NCBI RefSeq assembly: GCF_030063185.1
Contig: NZ_JASISP010000001.1
Span: forward strand, 539,096-603,095
Direction: 5' to 3'
Length of the DNA stretch: 64,000 nt
Source of the DNA: Arthrobacter sp. H35-D1
GTDB taxonomy: Bacteria; Actinomycetota; Actinomycetes; Actinomycetales; Micrococcaceae
The notes under the pieces: generated by a model
Database searches by the model: none
What the model was told of the DNA's origin: nothing
The model's input: the letters and a program-made list of their open reading frames with translations, nothing else
Position numbers and translations under genes: made by a program
Shown here: positions 9,047 to 17,962 of the stretch, piece after piece
Layout: each line of letters opens with the position of its first letter
Numbering within the stretch: the first letter of the stretch is position 1

Positions 9047-10309
9047 TTAGTCGTTCGTGTTCTCATGAGTACTGCGCTGTGTGCGGGCCAGCGTGACTGC
9101 GGTAACTGCAATCAGCGCCAGCATGAACACACCGAACTCGATGACGGCAGTGGCCAGGGGCGTCGACTGCAGGATCAGCCCCAGTAGTACGACGGGCAGA
9201 GCCATCCCAATGTAGGCAAAGAGGAATAGCCCAGCCAGAGCCTCTCCACGGGCTTCCGGAGCGGATACGGCGATGGCAGTGCCAATAGCCGACTTGAACG
9301 TTACGCCTACGCCCGATCCGGCGAAAAGTCCACCGGCGATCAGCAACGGCAGTGACGAATCGGTGATGGACACAATGACGAGGATCAATCCGGCGACCAA
9401 GAGGCTCAGCCCGACAACGAGTTGCATGGTCCGTGCCCAGTGGGCGGAAAACATCTGGAACGCTGCAGAGGCTGCGAAGACTACGAATGCCAAGACGCCA
9501 GCCGCCACGTGGGACTTGATGCCTAGCTGCCCGGAAACGAACGAAGGTGCCAGCGAGGTGAAGAAGCCGAACATGGCGAAGCCGACGAATGCCATCATGG
9601 CCGCGCCCGCGTACTGTCCGCGGGCGGCCGGGGGAACCACCACTCGCTGCGGCCGGTACACCCAGTTTTCTTCGACCTTGTTGACTGTTTCTGGGACCGT
9701 CACGATAAGCAGTAGTCCCGACAGTAATAGAAATGCGAAGACCACATAAGGAGTGTAGAGGGGGAGCGGCGCATACTCGGCTAGGAAGCCAGTAATGAGC
9801 GGGCCAAGGCCGAGCCCGCCAATGTTTGCGGCGGTCGAGACGACCTCCGCGCGCCGGGACCCGGCGCCGGGGTGCGCGGCGCTGTGGAGCTCCGTCATGT
9901 GGGCGGTGGCGGTGGCCGTCAGCATGCCGATGCCCAGGCCTGAGATGAAGCGTGCCAGAAGCAGACCCGGAAGATCAGGCCAAACCATGAAAAGCAATGC
10001 CGCCACGACGTTGAGAAGGATGGCCGGGGCAATCACTCTGCGACGGCCAAATCGGTCTGAAATGTGCCCTGCCAGAAACAGGCTGACGACCACGCCGACG
10101 GCATAGGCGGCAAAGATGAAGGTGATGGTGAGGGCGCTGAATCCGCTTCGCTGCTGATAAAGGACGTAAAGGGGGGCCGGTGCTGCGGCGAAAGCCATCG
10201 TGATCATGAAGACGAAGGTGACGATCCAGAACCCGCGCCCGTGCCGGCGCTGATGCGCTTGCTGCTGGGTGTTCGCGTGGAGGGCGGGCATGGTTGAGGT
10301 TTGCGGCAT
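9047..10309 (-). CDS. MFS transporter
   Basis: The 420-residue integral membrane protein has about 12 hydrophobic segments. The first begins near residue 28, and the loop 2-3 signature SDRFGRRRV is present. An MFS-type second half starts after a short basic loop (YRPQRVVVPP). It is divergent from a LysR regulator with an 81-bp shared promoter region, so that regulator probably controls it. The substrate cannot be read from the sequence; drug/metabolite exporters of this size are common. The start at 10309 lacks a strong Shine-Dalgarno; an internal ATG at 10291 is an alternative. Confidence 0.87.
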   Translation of the reverse strand: MPQTSTMPALHANTQQQAHQRRHGRGFWIVTFVFMITMAFAAAPAPLYVLYQQRSGFSALTITFIFAAYAVGVVVSLFLAGHISDRFGRRRVIAPAILLNVVAALLFMVWPDLPGLLLARFISGLGIGMLTATATAHMTELHSAAHPGAGSRRAEVVSTAANIGGLGLGPLITGFLAEYAPLPLYTPYVVFAFLLLSGLLLIVTVPETVNKVEENWVYRPQRVVVPPAARGQYAGAAMMAFVGFAMFGFFTSLAPSFVSGQLGIKSHVAAGVLAFVVFAASAAFQMFSAHWARTMQLVVGLSLLVAGLILVIVSITDSSLPLLIAGGLFAGSGVGVTFKSAIGTAIAVSAPEARGEALAGLFLFAYIGMALPVVLLGLILQSTPLATAVIEFGVFMLALIAVTAVTLARTQRSTHENTND

Positions 10310-10350
10310 TCATCAAGTATCGGCTGCAATGTAGATCGCGTCCAACGCTA

Positions 10351-10381
10351 ATTAGTGCTAATACCCATCGCCGTTGGCGAT
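10351..10381. promoter_or_regulatory. Two dyads in the MFS/LysR intergenic region
   Basis: ATTAG-TG-CTAAT (10351-10362) and ATCGCC-GTT-GGCGAT (10367-10381) are both perfect inverted repeats placed between the divergent transporter and LysR genes. The first has the T-N-A character of LysR boxes. Both sit immediately upstream of the LysR start at 10391, as expected for autoregulation and divergent control. Confidence 0.55.
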
Positions 10382-10390
10382 AATAGATGG

Positions 10391-11281
10391 ATGCAGCTTT
10401 TTCAGATCGAGTATTTCATAGCGGTGTCTGAGTCGATGAGCTTTACCGGCGCCGCCCGAAGGATCAACATCGTCCAGTCCGCAGTTTCGGCGGGCATCCG
10501 CCAGCTTGAGCACGAGCTCGGCTCGGAGTTGTTCATTCGGCAGGGCCGCACCATCCGCCTTGCTCCTGCGGGGGAGGCATTGCTCCCGCGCGCCCGCACC
10601 ATACTTGCCGACGTCCAGGCTGCGAGGGACGCCGTTGATGACATCCGTGGCACTGTGCGCGGAACCGTGACTCTGGGCACGTTGGCTCATACCGGGAACG
10701 TTGACCTGCTGCGGATAATGCAGACGGTCCGCCGCGATTTCCCGGCCATCGTCATCAAGCTCCGCCAAACCGTCCTAGGAACTCGTAGCAGCCTTGCCGA
10801 TATCCGCTCAGGCACCTTGGACCTGGCTTTGGTGTCTGTTCCCGAGGGGGCAACGCCCGGCGTCGAGCTTTTCTCGCTGCATACTGAAGGCATTGTTTTT
10901 GTGTGCCCCGATTCCCACCGACTCGCTGGCAGGAAGCGCGTGAGCCTGTCCGAGATTGCCGATGGATCTTTCGTCGACTTTCCCGAAGGCTGGGGTATTC
11001 GGGCCACCGTGGACACAGCTTTCGCTGCGGCGGGACTGAGCCGCAGCGTTCATACCGAGGTAGTGTCCGTCACCATGGCCTTGGACTTAGTTCGGGCAGG
11101 GCTGGGTGTCGCCTTCATGCCTGCCTCAGCACTAGAAAATGGTCACGGGCAAGGCATTCGCGCCATCCAGACTCCGCTGGTGTGGCACATTCAGGTGGCC
11201 CGCGCCAGGACCCGTCAACCCACAGCCGCCGAGCAGGTCCTCATCGATGAATTGCGCCAGACCCGGAGCGAGATCGACTAG
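10391..11281 (+). CDS. LysR-family transcriptional regulator
   Basis: The 296-residue protein has an N-terminal winged helix-turn-helix (residues about 3-60: FIAVSESMSFTGAARRINIVQSAVS...LEHELGSELFIRQGRTIRLAPAGE) and a C-terminal periplasmic-binding-like effector domain (from about residue 90, GTVTLGTLAHTG). The start at ATG 10391 gives the canonical LysR N-terminus MQLFQIEYF. It is divergent from the MFS gene and is the likely regulator of that gene. The effector is unknown. Confidence 0.92.
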   Translation: MQLFQIEYFIAVSESMSFTGAARRINIVQSAVSAGIRQLEHELGSELFIRQGRTIRLAPAGEALLPRARTILADVQAARDAVDDIRGTVRGTVTLGTLAHTGNVDLLRIMQTVRRDFPAIVIKLRQTVLGTRSSLADIRSGTLDLALVSVPEGATPGVELFSLHTEGIVFVCPDSHRLAGRKRVSLSEIADGSFVDFPEGWGIRATVDTAFAAAGLSRSVHTEVVSVTMALDLVRAGLGVAFMPASALENGHGQGIRAIQTPLVWHIQVARARTRQPTAAEQVLIDELRQTRSEID

Positions 11282-12040
11282 GGGGAAGCATGCGGCCGCA
11301 TACCGACCAGAATCACTGGAAGTTGATAGCGAAGCCAGAAAACGAGCCACGGCTCAAACCGCTTCGAATAGCGTCAAAGATGACGGTGACGGTCGTTCCG
11401 AGTCGCCCCTGGCTAGGGCAGGGACGTATGCATTCAAGGCAATGTGAACCACAACTCTGGCACGGAAAGTACCCGCCGCAGAGGTCTCCTGGATCGCAGC
11501 GGCAAGTGCGGACCCTTAAGTGTGCCACGGCGCCCACCCGCGGCACCGAGACCCGTTCACTATCATTTTTGGGGGTGATAAATGAGGGTGTGCTGGAGTG
11601 GTCCGCGAGACAGTGTCGGCCAGATATAAGTAGGCATCGACCGCATCCTAGTGCTTTGGGGGTGGTCTGGACATCGTTTTGCTTCCAGCCTGATTTTTTG
11701 TGATGCCAGCTCCACGGTATGTGTCCGGCTGCCCGTCGGTGTCTAAAGATACGCCCAGAATTTTTGATGCTGACGTGGACCCTCATCGAATGGTCTTTAC
11801 GTGTGACATGAAGGAGACCTCCGGGTGGTCGTGATCGCTCTCGCAAGCACCACCTCACCCAGAGGCCCTCTTGTCCTCACTCAGCCACGCGCTGTGTAGG
11901 CAACGTGCGTGGGCAGTACATCCAGGCGTCGGATAGCGGCGACGTATCGGGCAAGACCCTCCTTGGCTCTAAGGCTGTGGTGGCTCCTATCAGCCGCAGG
12001 CTGGAGCAACCGCCCATGAGGTGAGACTCGGTAAACCGGA
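11282..12040. other. Gene-free 0.76-kb stretch, possibly decayed mobile DNA
   Basis: No open frame here has a credible start, codon pattern or recognisable product. The base composition dips (for example 11560-11700 has several T/A-rich runs), and a short segment near 11810-11870 looks like an insertion-sequence end. I cannot identify an element, transposase fragment or RNA gene with confidence. Confidence 0.4.
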
Positions 12041-12742
12041 CTACTCAGCCAGAGCTGCGATGACTTCTTTAGCTACATCCTCGCTGGACTGGGGGTTCTG
12101 GCCGGTGATGAGGTTGCGGTCGCGGATCACGTGGCTGTTCCATGCCGGCCCGGATTCCACAATGGCTCCCTTGTCCCGCAGGACCGTTTCGACGAACCAA
12201 GGTGTGTTGGGGCCGGTGCCGCCGTTCAATTCCTCCTCGTCGGTAAAGACCGTGAGGTTGCGGCCCGCGAAGGCGAATTTGCCCTCTTCGTCGATGGCGC
12301 TGAGCAGGCCGGCGGGAGCGTGGCAGAACGGAGCAATGATGCGACCGGCCTTGTCGGATTCGATGAGGATCTTGCCCAGATCCGAATCCGTGGCGAGATC
12401 CGCCATGGGTCCGTGGCCGCCAGGCATAACGACGGCTTCGTAGTCGGCGACCGTGACGTCGGCCAATACCAGTGGGTGGGATAGTTCGTCGTCGATGGCT
12501 GCGATGTAGGCGCGGAAGCGATCCGCATTTTCAATGCTCCCGGCCGACTCAACGGCCAGACTGACCTGATCGACAGTGGGCTTCACTCCGCCCGGAGTGG
12601 CGATATCCACGGTATGCCCGGCGTTAATCAAGGTGTGGTGGGAGGCTACCAGCTCTTCGGCCCAGTAGCCGGTAGGGTGCTTGCTACCATCGCGCATCGT
12701 GAGTGAATCTGCGGCCGAAACGACCATGAGGATCTTTGCCAT
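12041..12742 (-). CDS. DJ-1/PfpI-family protein (type 1 glutamine amidotransferase-like)
   Basis: The 233-residue protein starts at ATG 12742 after AGGAGA. It has the DJ-1/PfpI/Hsp31 fold signatures: an N-terminal AKILMVVSAADSL strand, the glutamate region (VMPGGHGPMADL), and the nucleophile elbow IIAPFCHAPAGLL with the probable catalytic cysteine. Length and the TGYWAEEL segment fit the class II Hsp31/YhbO-like glyoxalase III or chaperone group. Likely roles are detoxification of methylglyoxal or protein deglycation, but this is inferred from the family. It is a single-gene unit. Confidence 0.88.
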   Translation of the reverse strand: MAKILMVVSAADSLTMRDGSKHPTGYWAEELVASHHTLINAGHTVDIATPGGVKPTVDQVSLAVESAGSIENADRFRAYIAAIDDELSHPLVLADVTVADYEAVVMPGGHGPMADLATDSDLGKILIESDKAGRIIAPFCHAPAGLLSAIDEEGKFAFAGRNLTVFTDEEELNGGTGPNTPWFVETVLRDKGAIVESGPAWNSHVIRDRNLITGQNPQSSEDVAKEVIAALAE

Positions 12743-13467
12743 GTTGTTCTCCTATCAGCCGTCGCTTCCGGCGGTCTGTTGTGGTGGGGTAAATGATGGG
12801 CAAGAGTATTCCGCAGTATGTGAATACCGGGAACCGTATGATAATGCGGTCGCGGGGCCAAACGGGTGACCGCGTGGTCCGCGTAGCTGGAGGGGCGTGT
12901 TCCAACTCGCGGGTGGCCATATTTTCTTTTTGGTCGCCGTACCGAGCCGATGCCGATGACTGGCATTTATTGTGTGACTGCGGCGTGGCAGGCATGCTAG
13001 GGCGAGCTGCGTCGTCGTCGTCCATAATGTCTTATCGACGACCTCACGCAAACTGCCCGGCTAACTAGATCGGGGCATGCACCTTGCCTCGAGTATGCAG
13101 CCCATACCGCTCTTGGTGCCATCTCCGCTACAACGTCAGAGCCGTGGTCAGAAAGCTCAGTGTGGTTCTGCGTCGTGGAGACTCTGAGGAACGTCACGCA
13201 CATATTCAGTTCGGCAACATTGGCCAGCCAGAGGGCTCAGCCTTCGGGCCTGCACTTGTGCAGCAGATTCGGCAACATGTCTAGCAGTTCTCTGGGACTA
13301 CCGTTGGGTCGAGGCAGTCTGGCCGCGGAGAATTCGCGGCCAGGAACGCTTCGCCGTCAATCGAGTCCGCATCTTGTACATGAGCGTACTGATCTGTTCC
13401 TTTTTCGGATGCCGTCATCCGCGCTAAATAGTGGCGGGGCAGTAACCGTGGACTAGCCCGTCCGAAG
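12743..13467. other. Gene-free 0.7-kb stretch
   Basis: Several short open frames overlap here on both strands, but none has a Shine-Dalgarno, domain or plausible composition. The left part must carry the promoter of the DJ-1 gene. I see no RNA gene or insertion-sequence end that I can support. Confidence 0.45.
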
Positions 13468-13514
13468 GAACAGGCAGGGACCTACTCATGCACGTTGTGG
13501 TCCCTGCCCTGTTC
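13468..13514 (-). terminator. Hairpin downstream of the alcohol dehydrogenase gene
   Basis: GAACAGGCAGGGACC (13468-13482) pairs with GGTCCCTGCCCTGTTC (13499-13514) with one bulged base and a 16-nt loop. It lies 8 bp past the stop codon of the minus-strand dehydrogenase gene. There is no clear T-run, so it may be a weak or factor-assisted terminator. Confidence 0.6.
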
Positions 13515-13522
13515 ACCTTGTC

Positions 13523-14563
13523 TTAGAGGGTGGCGGTGTCAATGACGAAGCGGTAGCGGACATCGGATGCCAAGACGCGCTCGTATGCCTCATTAATCTT
13601 GCTGGCAGGGATGACCTCGATCTCGGCACCGATGCCGTGCTCGGCGCAGAAATTGAGCATTTCCTGCGTTTCCTTGATGCCGCCGATCGCCGAGCCGGCG
13701 AACGTGCGCCGTGCCCCGATCAAGGAGAACGCCTGCACGGGCAGAGGCTCGGCAGGGGCACCCACGCTGACTAGTGCGCCGTCGAGCTTGAGCAGCTGGA
13801 GGAAGGCGTTGATGTCGATGACGGCGCTGACGGTGTTGATGATCAGGTCGAAGCTTCCGGCAAGATCCGAAAACGTGTTCTCATCACTGGTGGCGTAGTA
13901 TTGATCGGCGCCCAGACGCAGGCCGTCTTCCTTCTTCTTCAGCGACTGAGAAAGGACGGTGACGGTTGCACCCATGGCGTGAGCGATCTTCACGGCCATG
14001 TGGCCGAGCCCACCCAAGCCAACGACGGCGACGTTCTTGCCGGGGCCCGCACCCCAGTGATGCAGGGGGGAGAACGTGGTGATGCCGGCGCATAGCAGCG
14101 GCGCGGCGACGTCGAGCCCCAAGCCGTCCGGGATGTTCACTACGAAGTCCTCGGTCACGACAACATGGCTTGAGTAGCCACCCTGGGTGATGGTTCCGTC
14201 GCGGTCCATTGCGCCGTAGGTTCCGGTGTTGCCCTTGAGGCAGTACTGCTCTTCGCCGGCCTGGCAGTTGGCACATTCGCCGCAGGAGTTGACCATGCAA
14301 CCAACCCCTACACGGTCCCCGACCTTGTGCTTGGTGACATCCGAGCCAACTTCGGTGACGATGCCAGCGATCTCGTGACCGGGGGCCAGCGGGTACTGCT
14401 GCGGGCCCCAGTCGCCGCGAACGGTATGGATGTCGGAATGGCAAATACCGGCGAACTTGATGTCGATCAATACGTCATGAGCGCCGACGTCCCGGCGTTC
14501 AATGGTCGTAGGAATGAGATCTTCGGTGGCCGATGGTGCTGCGTAAGCCTTGACTGTAGACAT
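13523..14563 (-). CDS. Zinc-dependent NAD(P) alcohol dehydrogenase (YahK/AdhC-like)
   Basis: The 346-residue medium-chain dehydrogenase starts at ATG 14563 after AGGAG. Catalytic zinc ligands are in GICHSDIH and APGHEIAG; the structural zinc cluster is [15 protein letters not shown]. The Rossmann motif is [15 protein letters not shown] (about residues 180-195). It matches cinnamyl-alcohol/broad aldehyde reductases that use NADPH on aldehydes. It follows the MmyB-type regulator gene by 65 bp on the same strand, so the two may be co-transcribed and the regulator may control the reductase. Confidence 0.92.
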   Translation of the reverse strand: MSTVKAYAAPSATEDLIPTTIERRDVGAHDVLIDIKFAGICHSDIHTVRGDWGPQQYPLAPGHEIAGIVTEVGSDVTKHKVGDRVGVGCMVNSCGECANCQAGEEQYCLKGNTGTYGAMDRDGTITQGGYSSHVVVTEDFVVNIPDGLGLDVAAPLLCAGITTFSPLHHWGAGPGKNVAVVGLGGLGHMAVKIAHAMGATVTVLSQSLKKKEDGLRLGADQYYATSDENTFSDLAGSFDLIINTVSAVIDINAFLQLLKLDGALVSVGAPAEPLPVQAFSLIGARRTFAGSAIGGIKETQEMLNFCAEHGIGAEIEVIPASKINEAYERVLASDVRYRFVIDTATL

Positions 14564-14628
14564 AATTTACTCCTGTGTTGATGGGAAGGAATCGATGTGG
14601 GGGGATATGTAAGTGGATGCGCGCTCGG

Positions 14629-15534
14629 CTAACGCCGCAGGGCATCCTTGACAGTGGGTTCAGCCTCGACGCCGTGGTGTAGCTGTGCGGCCTTGTTGGT
14701 TGCGGCCCAACTGGCCAGTAGCCGCAGGCCGTCAGCAGAGGAGGACCCAGGCTCGGCACTGTAGGCGAACATCGTCAGGCCTGGGGTAGCTGCGAGCTCC
14801 AGCGCGTTGAAATTCAGCTCAAGGTCTCCCACCGCTGGGTGGCGGATGGTTTTGGCCCCGCTTCGGTGGTGACGGACATCGTGTTGGGCCCAGCGCCTGC
14901 GGAATTCGTCACTTCGAGTGGATAGCTCTCCCACTAGATCCGTCAGAGACCGGTCAAAGGGGTCTCGTCCGGCTTCCGCATGCAGCATTGCCACCACCGT
15001 GTCGGCGGCCTGGTCCCAGTCCGTATACAGGGATTGTGAGCGGGGATTGAAGAAGACGAACCGGGCGTAGTTGAGCTGGTGCGTCTGGTCTTTGTAAGCC
15101 TCGGAATACAAGGCGCGTCCGAGGTCGTTGACCGCGACAACGTCCAGATGTCCGTTCTGCACGAACGCAGGGATCCCCACCATGCCGTCGAGGATGTGCT
15201 GGATACTGGCGTCTATTTCCTTGGCGGGCTGGCGCCGCGTACGACTTGCGGGGCCTGCGGTCCGGGCAAGGTTGAGCAGGTGCTGGTGTTCAGCCTCGTT
15301 GAGCCGCAGAGCGCGGGAGATGGAGTCCAAGACGGAATCGGAGGCTCCTGCCAAGCTGCCTCGCTCCATTCGGGTGTAGTACTCAACACTCACGCCCGCC
15401 AACATAGATACTTCTTCGCGGCGCAGCCCGGGGACTCGCCGGATTCCGCCAAAAGTTGGCAACCCTACTTGTTGTGGTGTCAGCTTCGCCCGCCGGGAGG
15501 CAAGGAACTCACGAATCTCGCTGCGGTTGTTCAT
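14629..15534 (-). CDS. Helix-turn-helix regulator with MmyB-like C-terminal domain
   Basis: The start at ATG 15534 gives MNNRSEIREFLASRRAKLTP, the usual N-terminus of this family, and a 301-residue protein. The Xre-type HTH is at about residues 10-75 (LRREEVSMLAGVSVEYYTRMERG), followed by the MmyB-type ligand/PAS-like domain (IPAFVQNGHLDVVAVNDLG... to YSAEPGSSS). The frame stays open upstream to 15885, but those extra residues come from an IS1595 remnant and do not belong to the regulator. It is probably a repressor of the downstream aldehyde reductase; the ligand is unknown (fatty-acyl ligands are known for MmyB-type domains). Confidence 0.88.
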   Translation of the reverse strand: MNNRSEIREFLASRRAKLTPQQVGLPTFGGIRRVPGLRREEVSMLAGVSVEYYTRMERGSLAGASDSVLDSISRALRLNEAEHQHLLNLARTAGPASRTRRQPAKEIDASIQHILDGMVGIPAFVQNGHLDVVAVNDLGRALYSEAYKDQTHQLNYARFVFFNPRSQSLYTDWDQAADTVVAMLHAEAGRDPFDRSLTDLVGELSTRSDEFRRRWAQHDVRHHRSGAKTIRHPAVGDLELNFNALELAATPGLTMFAYSAEPGSSSADGLRLLASWAATNKAAQLHHGVEAEPTVKDALRR

Positions 15535-15689
15535 AGCAACTACGTTACGTCCACCGTCCGGTTCTGTGGGAGGCCCTGTCAGGGTCTGTGAGCGGGAACA
15601 CGGATAGTGGCAGGAAAATCTGGAGCCCCGGGGCTCGCATGCAAGCGGATCCCCGGACACGGTCAGGGAACTGCCGCCACGCTGGGATT

Positions 15690-15885
15690 GGAAGCGAGCA
15701 AAGAGCAGGTCTCCGTCTCCCAACGACCACCCGCCAGACTGCGAGCAGCGCGGGCAAACGAAGCCATCGGGCCAACGCAGCCAATCCAAATAATCCAGGC
15801 AAGCGGCATCGGTTGCAAACCAGGACCGGAACGCTCCGAGCGAGCGAGGGTAATCGATGCCGGCCCGAGGCCGGAATTCATCCAC
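15690..15885 (-). pseudogene. IS1595-family transposase N-terminal fragment
   Basis: From ATG 15885 the minus strand encodes MDEFRPRAGIDYPRSLGAF followed by WFATDAACLDYLDWLRWP and a zinc-ribbon start FVCPRCSQSGGWSLGDG, typical of IS1595 transposases. After roughly 60 residues the similarity stops. The second CxxC pair and the whole DDE domain are missing. The frame then runs, by chance, into the MmyB-type regulator gene and so can be misread as one 418-residue protein. Confidence 0.75.
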
Positions 15886-16005
15886 GCCTCTAGTTTAGTC
15901 CGGTCAGATGAATACCTCAGAGCCGGCTATTCCGCTTTTGAGAGCCCCGATCGAGAATCTTCCGCGGAAGTTCCGGCGTGTTGGAGCCTTCTTGTATCCT
16001 AAATA

Positions 16006-17746
16006 TGTATGACCTAAAGTATGATTTGAGCATGGCTTTGTACAAGAAGATGATCAGCGGGAAACCCTATTGGTACCTGCGGGAGATGGCGCGGGTGGAC
16101 GGGAAGCCGAAGATGGTCTCGGAACGTTATCTGGGTACTGCTGAGGACATCGAAAAGCTCCTGGACGCCAAGGAATCTGCGACGCTTCCGGCGAAAACCC
16201 GGCATCTGGGGTTCGGGGACAGTGCCGCGGCCTGGAGCGTCCTGGCCCGCCTGGACGTGGCCGGGATCATTGACGAGGTGGCTGGCGCGCGGCGGGCGGA
16301 CGCTGGCGCGTCGGTGGGCACCTACCTGGCGTTGGCCGCGTTGAACCGGGTCGTGGCGCCAACTTCCAAGCTCGGGTTCGCCGACTGGTGGAAGACCACG
16401 GCGGCGGACAGGTTCGCCAAGATCCCCGCCTCCGTGTTGGACCACCGCAAATTCTGGGACGCGATGCACGCCCTGTCCCTGAAACAGCTCGCGGAGGTCG
16501 AGGAACGCATCGCGGTGGCGATGATCAGCGAATTCAACCTCGATGTCTCGGCCCTGGCGCTGGACATGGCGAACTTCGCCACCTACATTGATTCGGCCAA
16601 CGAGAACGCCCCGATTGCCCAACGCGGCAAGGCCAAGCAAAAGCGCACCGTGCCTTCCCTGGTTGGCCTGGGCCTGGTGATCACCCGTGACGGAGGGATT
16701 CCCCTGCTCGCCCATACCTACCCGGGGAACAAGCCTGACGTCACCCAGTTTCCCCTCATGATCGATGAACTCGGCGCCCGGCACCGCAAACTCGCCGAAA
16801 CGACCGGGACCGGTGAGAAGCCGGAGGTGACTGTGGTCTTTGACGCCGGGCAGAACTCGGCAACCAACTTCACCCGCGTCACCGACACCGGCCTCGCGTT
16901 CGTCTGTTCCATCCCGCCCTCCCATGTCGCGGACCTGCTCCAACTCCCCGCCGCCGACCGCACCATCGTGGACAAGGAACGGTTTGCCGGTCTTACCGCG
17001 GTTGAGACCCGGCGGGTGGTTTACGGCACCGAGCGCCGGGTCATCCTCACCCACTCACCCACCCTGCACGCCGCGCAGGTCGCCGGGTTCGCCCAAACCC
17101 TGGCCAAGGCCCAGGCGAAACTCGCCGAGCTCACCGAGTCCCTGGCCCGCGGCAAGACCCGGCGCACCACCGATCAGCTCACCGAGCACATCAAGGCGAT
17201 CACCCGCGATTCCTGGCTACGCCGCGTCCTGGTTTGCGAACTGACCGGGGACACCCCGGCCACCCACAAACTCACCGTCATCGTCACCGATACAGCGAAA
17301 GAGGAACTCGAGGACGAGGTGTTTGGCAAGCGGGTCCTGGTCACCACCCAGGAACACTGGCCGATCGCGGACGTGGTCGCCGCCTACCGCTCCCAATCCG
17401 ATGCCGAATTCGGGTTCCGCCAACTCAAGGACCCCCACGTGGTCTCGTTCTCACCCATGCACCACTGGACCGAGCACAACATCCGGGTGCACACCTTCAC
17501 CTGCGTGCTAGCCCTGCAAATCGCGCACCTCATGCGCCGCGAAGCCGAACACGCAGGGGAACACCTCTCCGTGCGTGAACTCCTGGACCAGCTCGCCGGG
17601 ATCCAGGAAACCGTGATGATCTATCCCTCCACCGGAGGACGTCCCAAAATCCGGCGCATGCTCACCGAAACCACCGCAACCCAAGACAAGCTCACCGCCG
17701 TCTTCAACCTCACAAAATGGGCGCCCAAGAAAAGTTAGGTCATACA
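16006..17746 (+). mobile_element. Complete IS1634-family insertion sequence
   Basis: A 12-bp perfect inverted repeat bounds the transposase gene: TGTATGACCTAA at 16006-16017 and its complement TTAGGTCATACA at 17735-17746. The transposase stop codon TAG lies inside the right repeat. The element is about 1.74 kb. No target-site duplication is evident, so one or both outer boundaries could be a few bases longer, or the flanks have changed. It sits beside the IS1595 remnant. Confidence 0.82.
16032..17738 (+). CDS. IS1634-family transposase
   Basis: From ATG 16032 the protein has 568 residues (MALYKKMISGKPYWYLREM); an in-frame ATG at 16005 would add nine residues but starts in the inverted repeat. 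It has the DDE arrangement of IS4-like/IS1634 enzymes: ALALDMANFATYID, VTVVFDAGQNSATN and a C-terminal YRSQSDAEFGFRQLKDPH with the YREK-like glutamate. No frameshift or internal stop is seen, so it is probably functional. Confidence 0.9.
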   Translation: MALYKKMISGKPYWYLREMARVDGKPKMVSERYLGTAEDIEKLLDAKESATLPAKTRHLGFGDSAAAWSVLARLDVAGIIDEVAGARRADAGASVGTYLALAALNRVVAPTSKLGFADWWKTTAADRFAKIPASVLDHRKFWDAMHALSLKQLAEVEERIAVAMISEFNLDVSALALDMANFATYIDSANENAPIAQRGKAKQKRTVPSLVGLGLVITRDGGIPLLAHTYPGNKPDVTQFPLMIDELGARHRKLAETTGTGEKPEVTVVFDAGQNSATNFTRVTDTGLAFVCSIPPSHVADLLQLPAADRTIVDKERFAGLTAVETRRVVYGTERRVILTHSPTLHAAQVAGFAQTLAKAQAKLAELTESLARGKTRRTTDQLTEHIKAITRDSWLRRVLVCELTGDTPATHKLTVIVTDTAKEELEDEVFGKRVLVTTQEHWPIADVVAAYRSQSDAEFGFRQLKDPHVVSFSPMHHWTEHNIRVHTFTCVLALQIAHLMRREAEHAGEHLSVRELLDQLAGIQETVMIYPSTGGRPKIRRMLTETTATQDKLTAVFNLTKWAPKKS

Positions 17747-17962
17747 CCCCCAGACATAAAAAGGCACCTCTGAGCTGCACCGATACAAGTCTCGAAGCAC
17801 TTGGCCAGGAAACTCCCGCTAGCAGGGAAGTGACACGACATTGAGAATTCCGGTTACCTGAGCCAGTGCATCGCGGCAGGTCGGCGCGTTTCACCGGTGA
17901 CCGGAAGCTCCGGACCGTTCAGTTGCCAAAAAGATCCGGGTCCCGGTGCCGGCCGGCCCCAG

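Noticed and set aside
11313..11858. Minus-strand open frame of 181 codons
   Set aside because: Cys/Arg/His-rich, no ribosome site, no domain; spans a composition shift. Not called as a gene.
12684..13051. Overlapping short frames of about 100 codons on both strands
   Set aside because: Mutually overlapping, without start signals or coding character.
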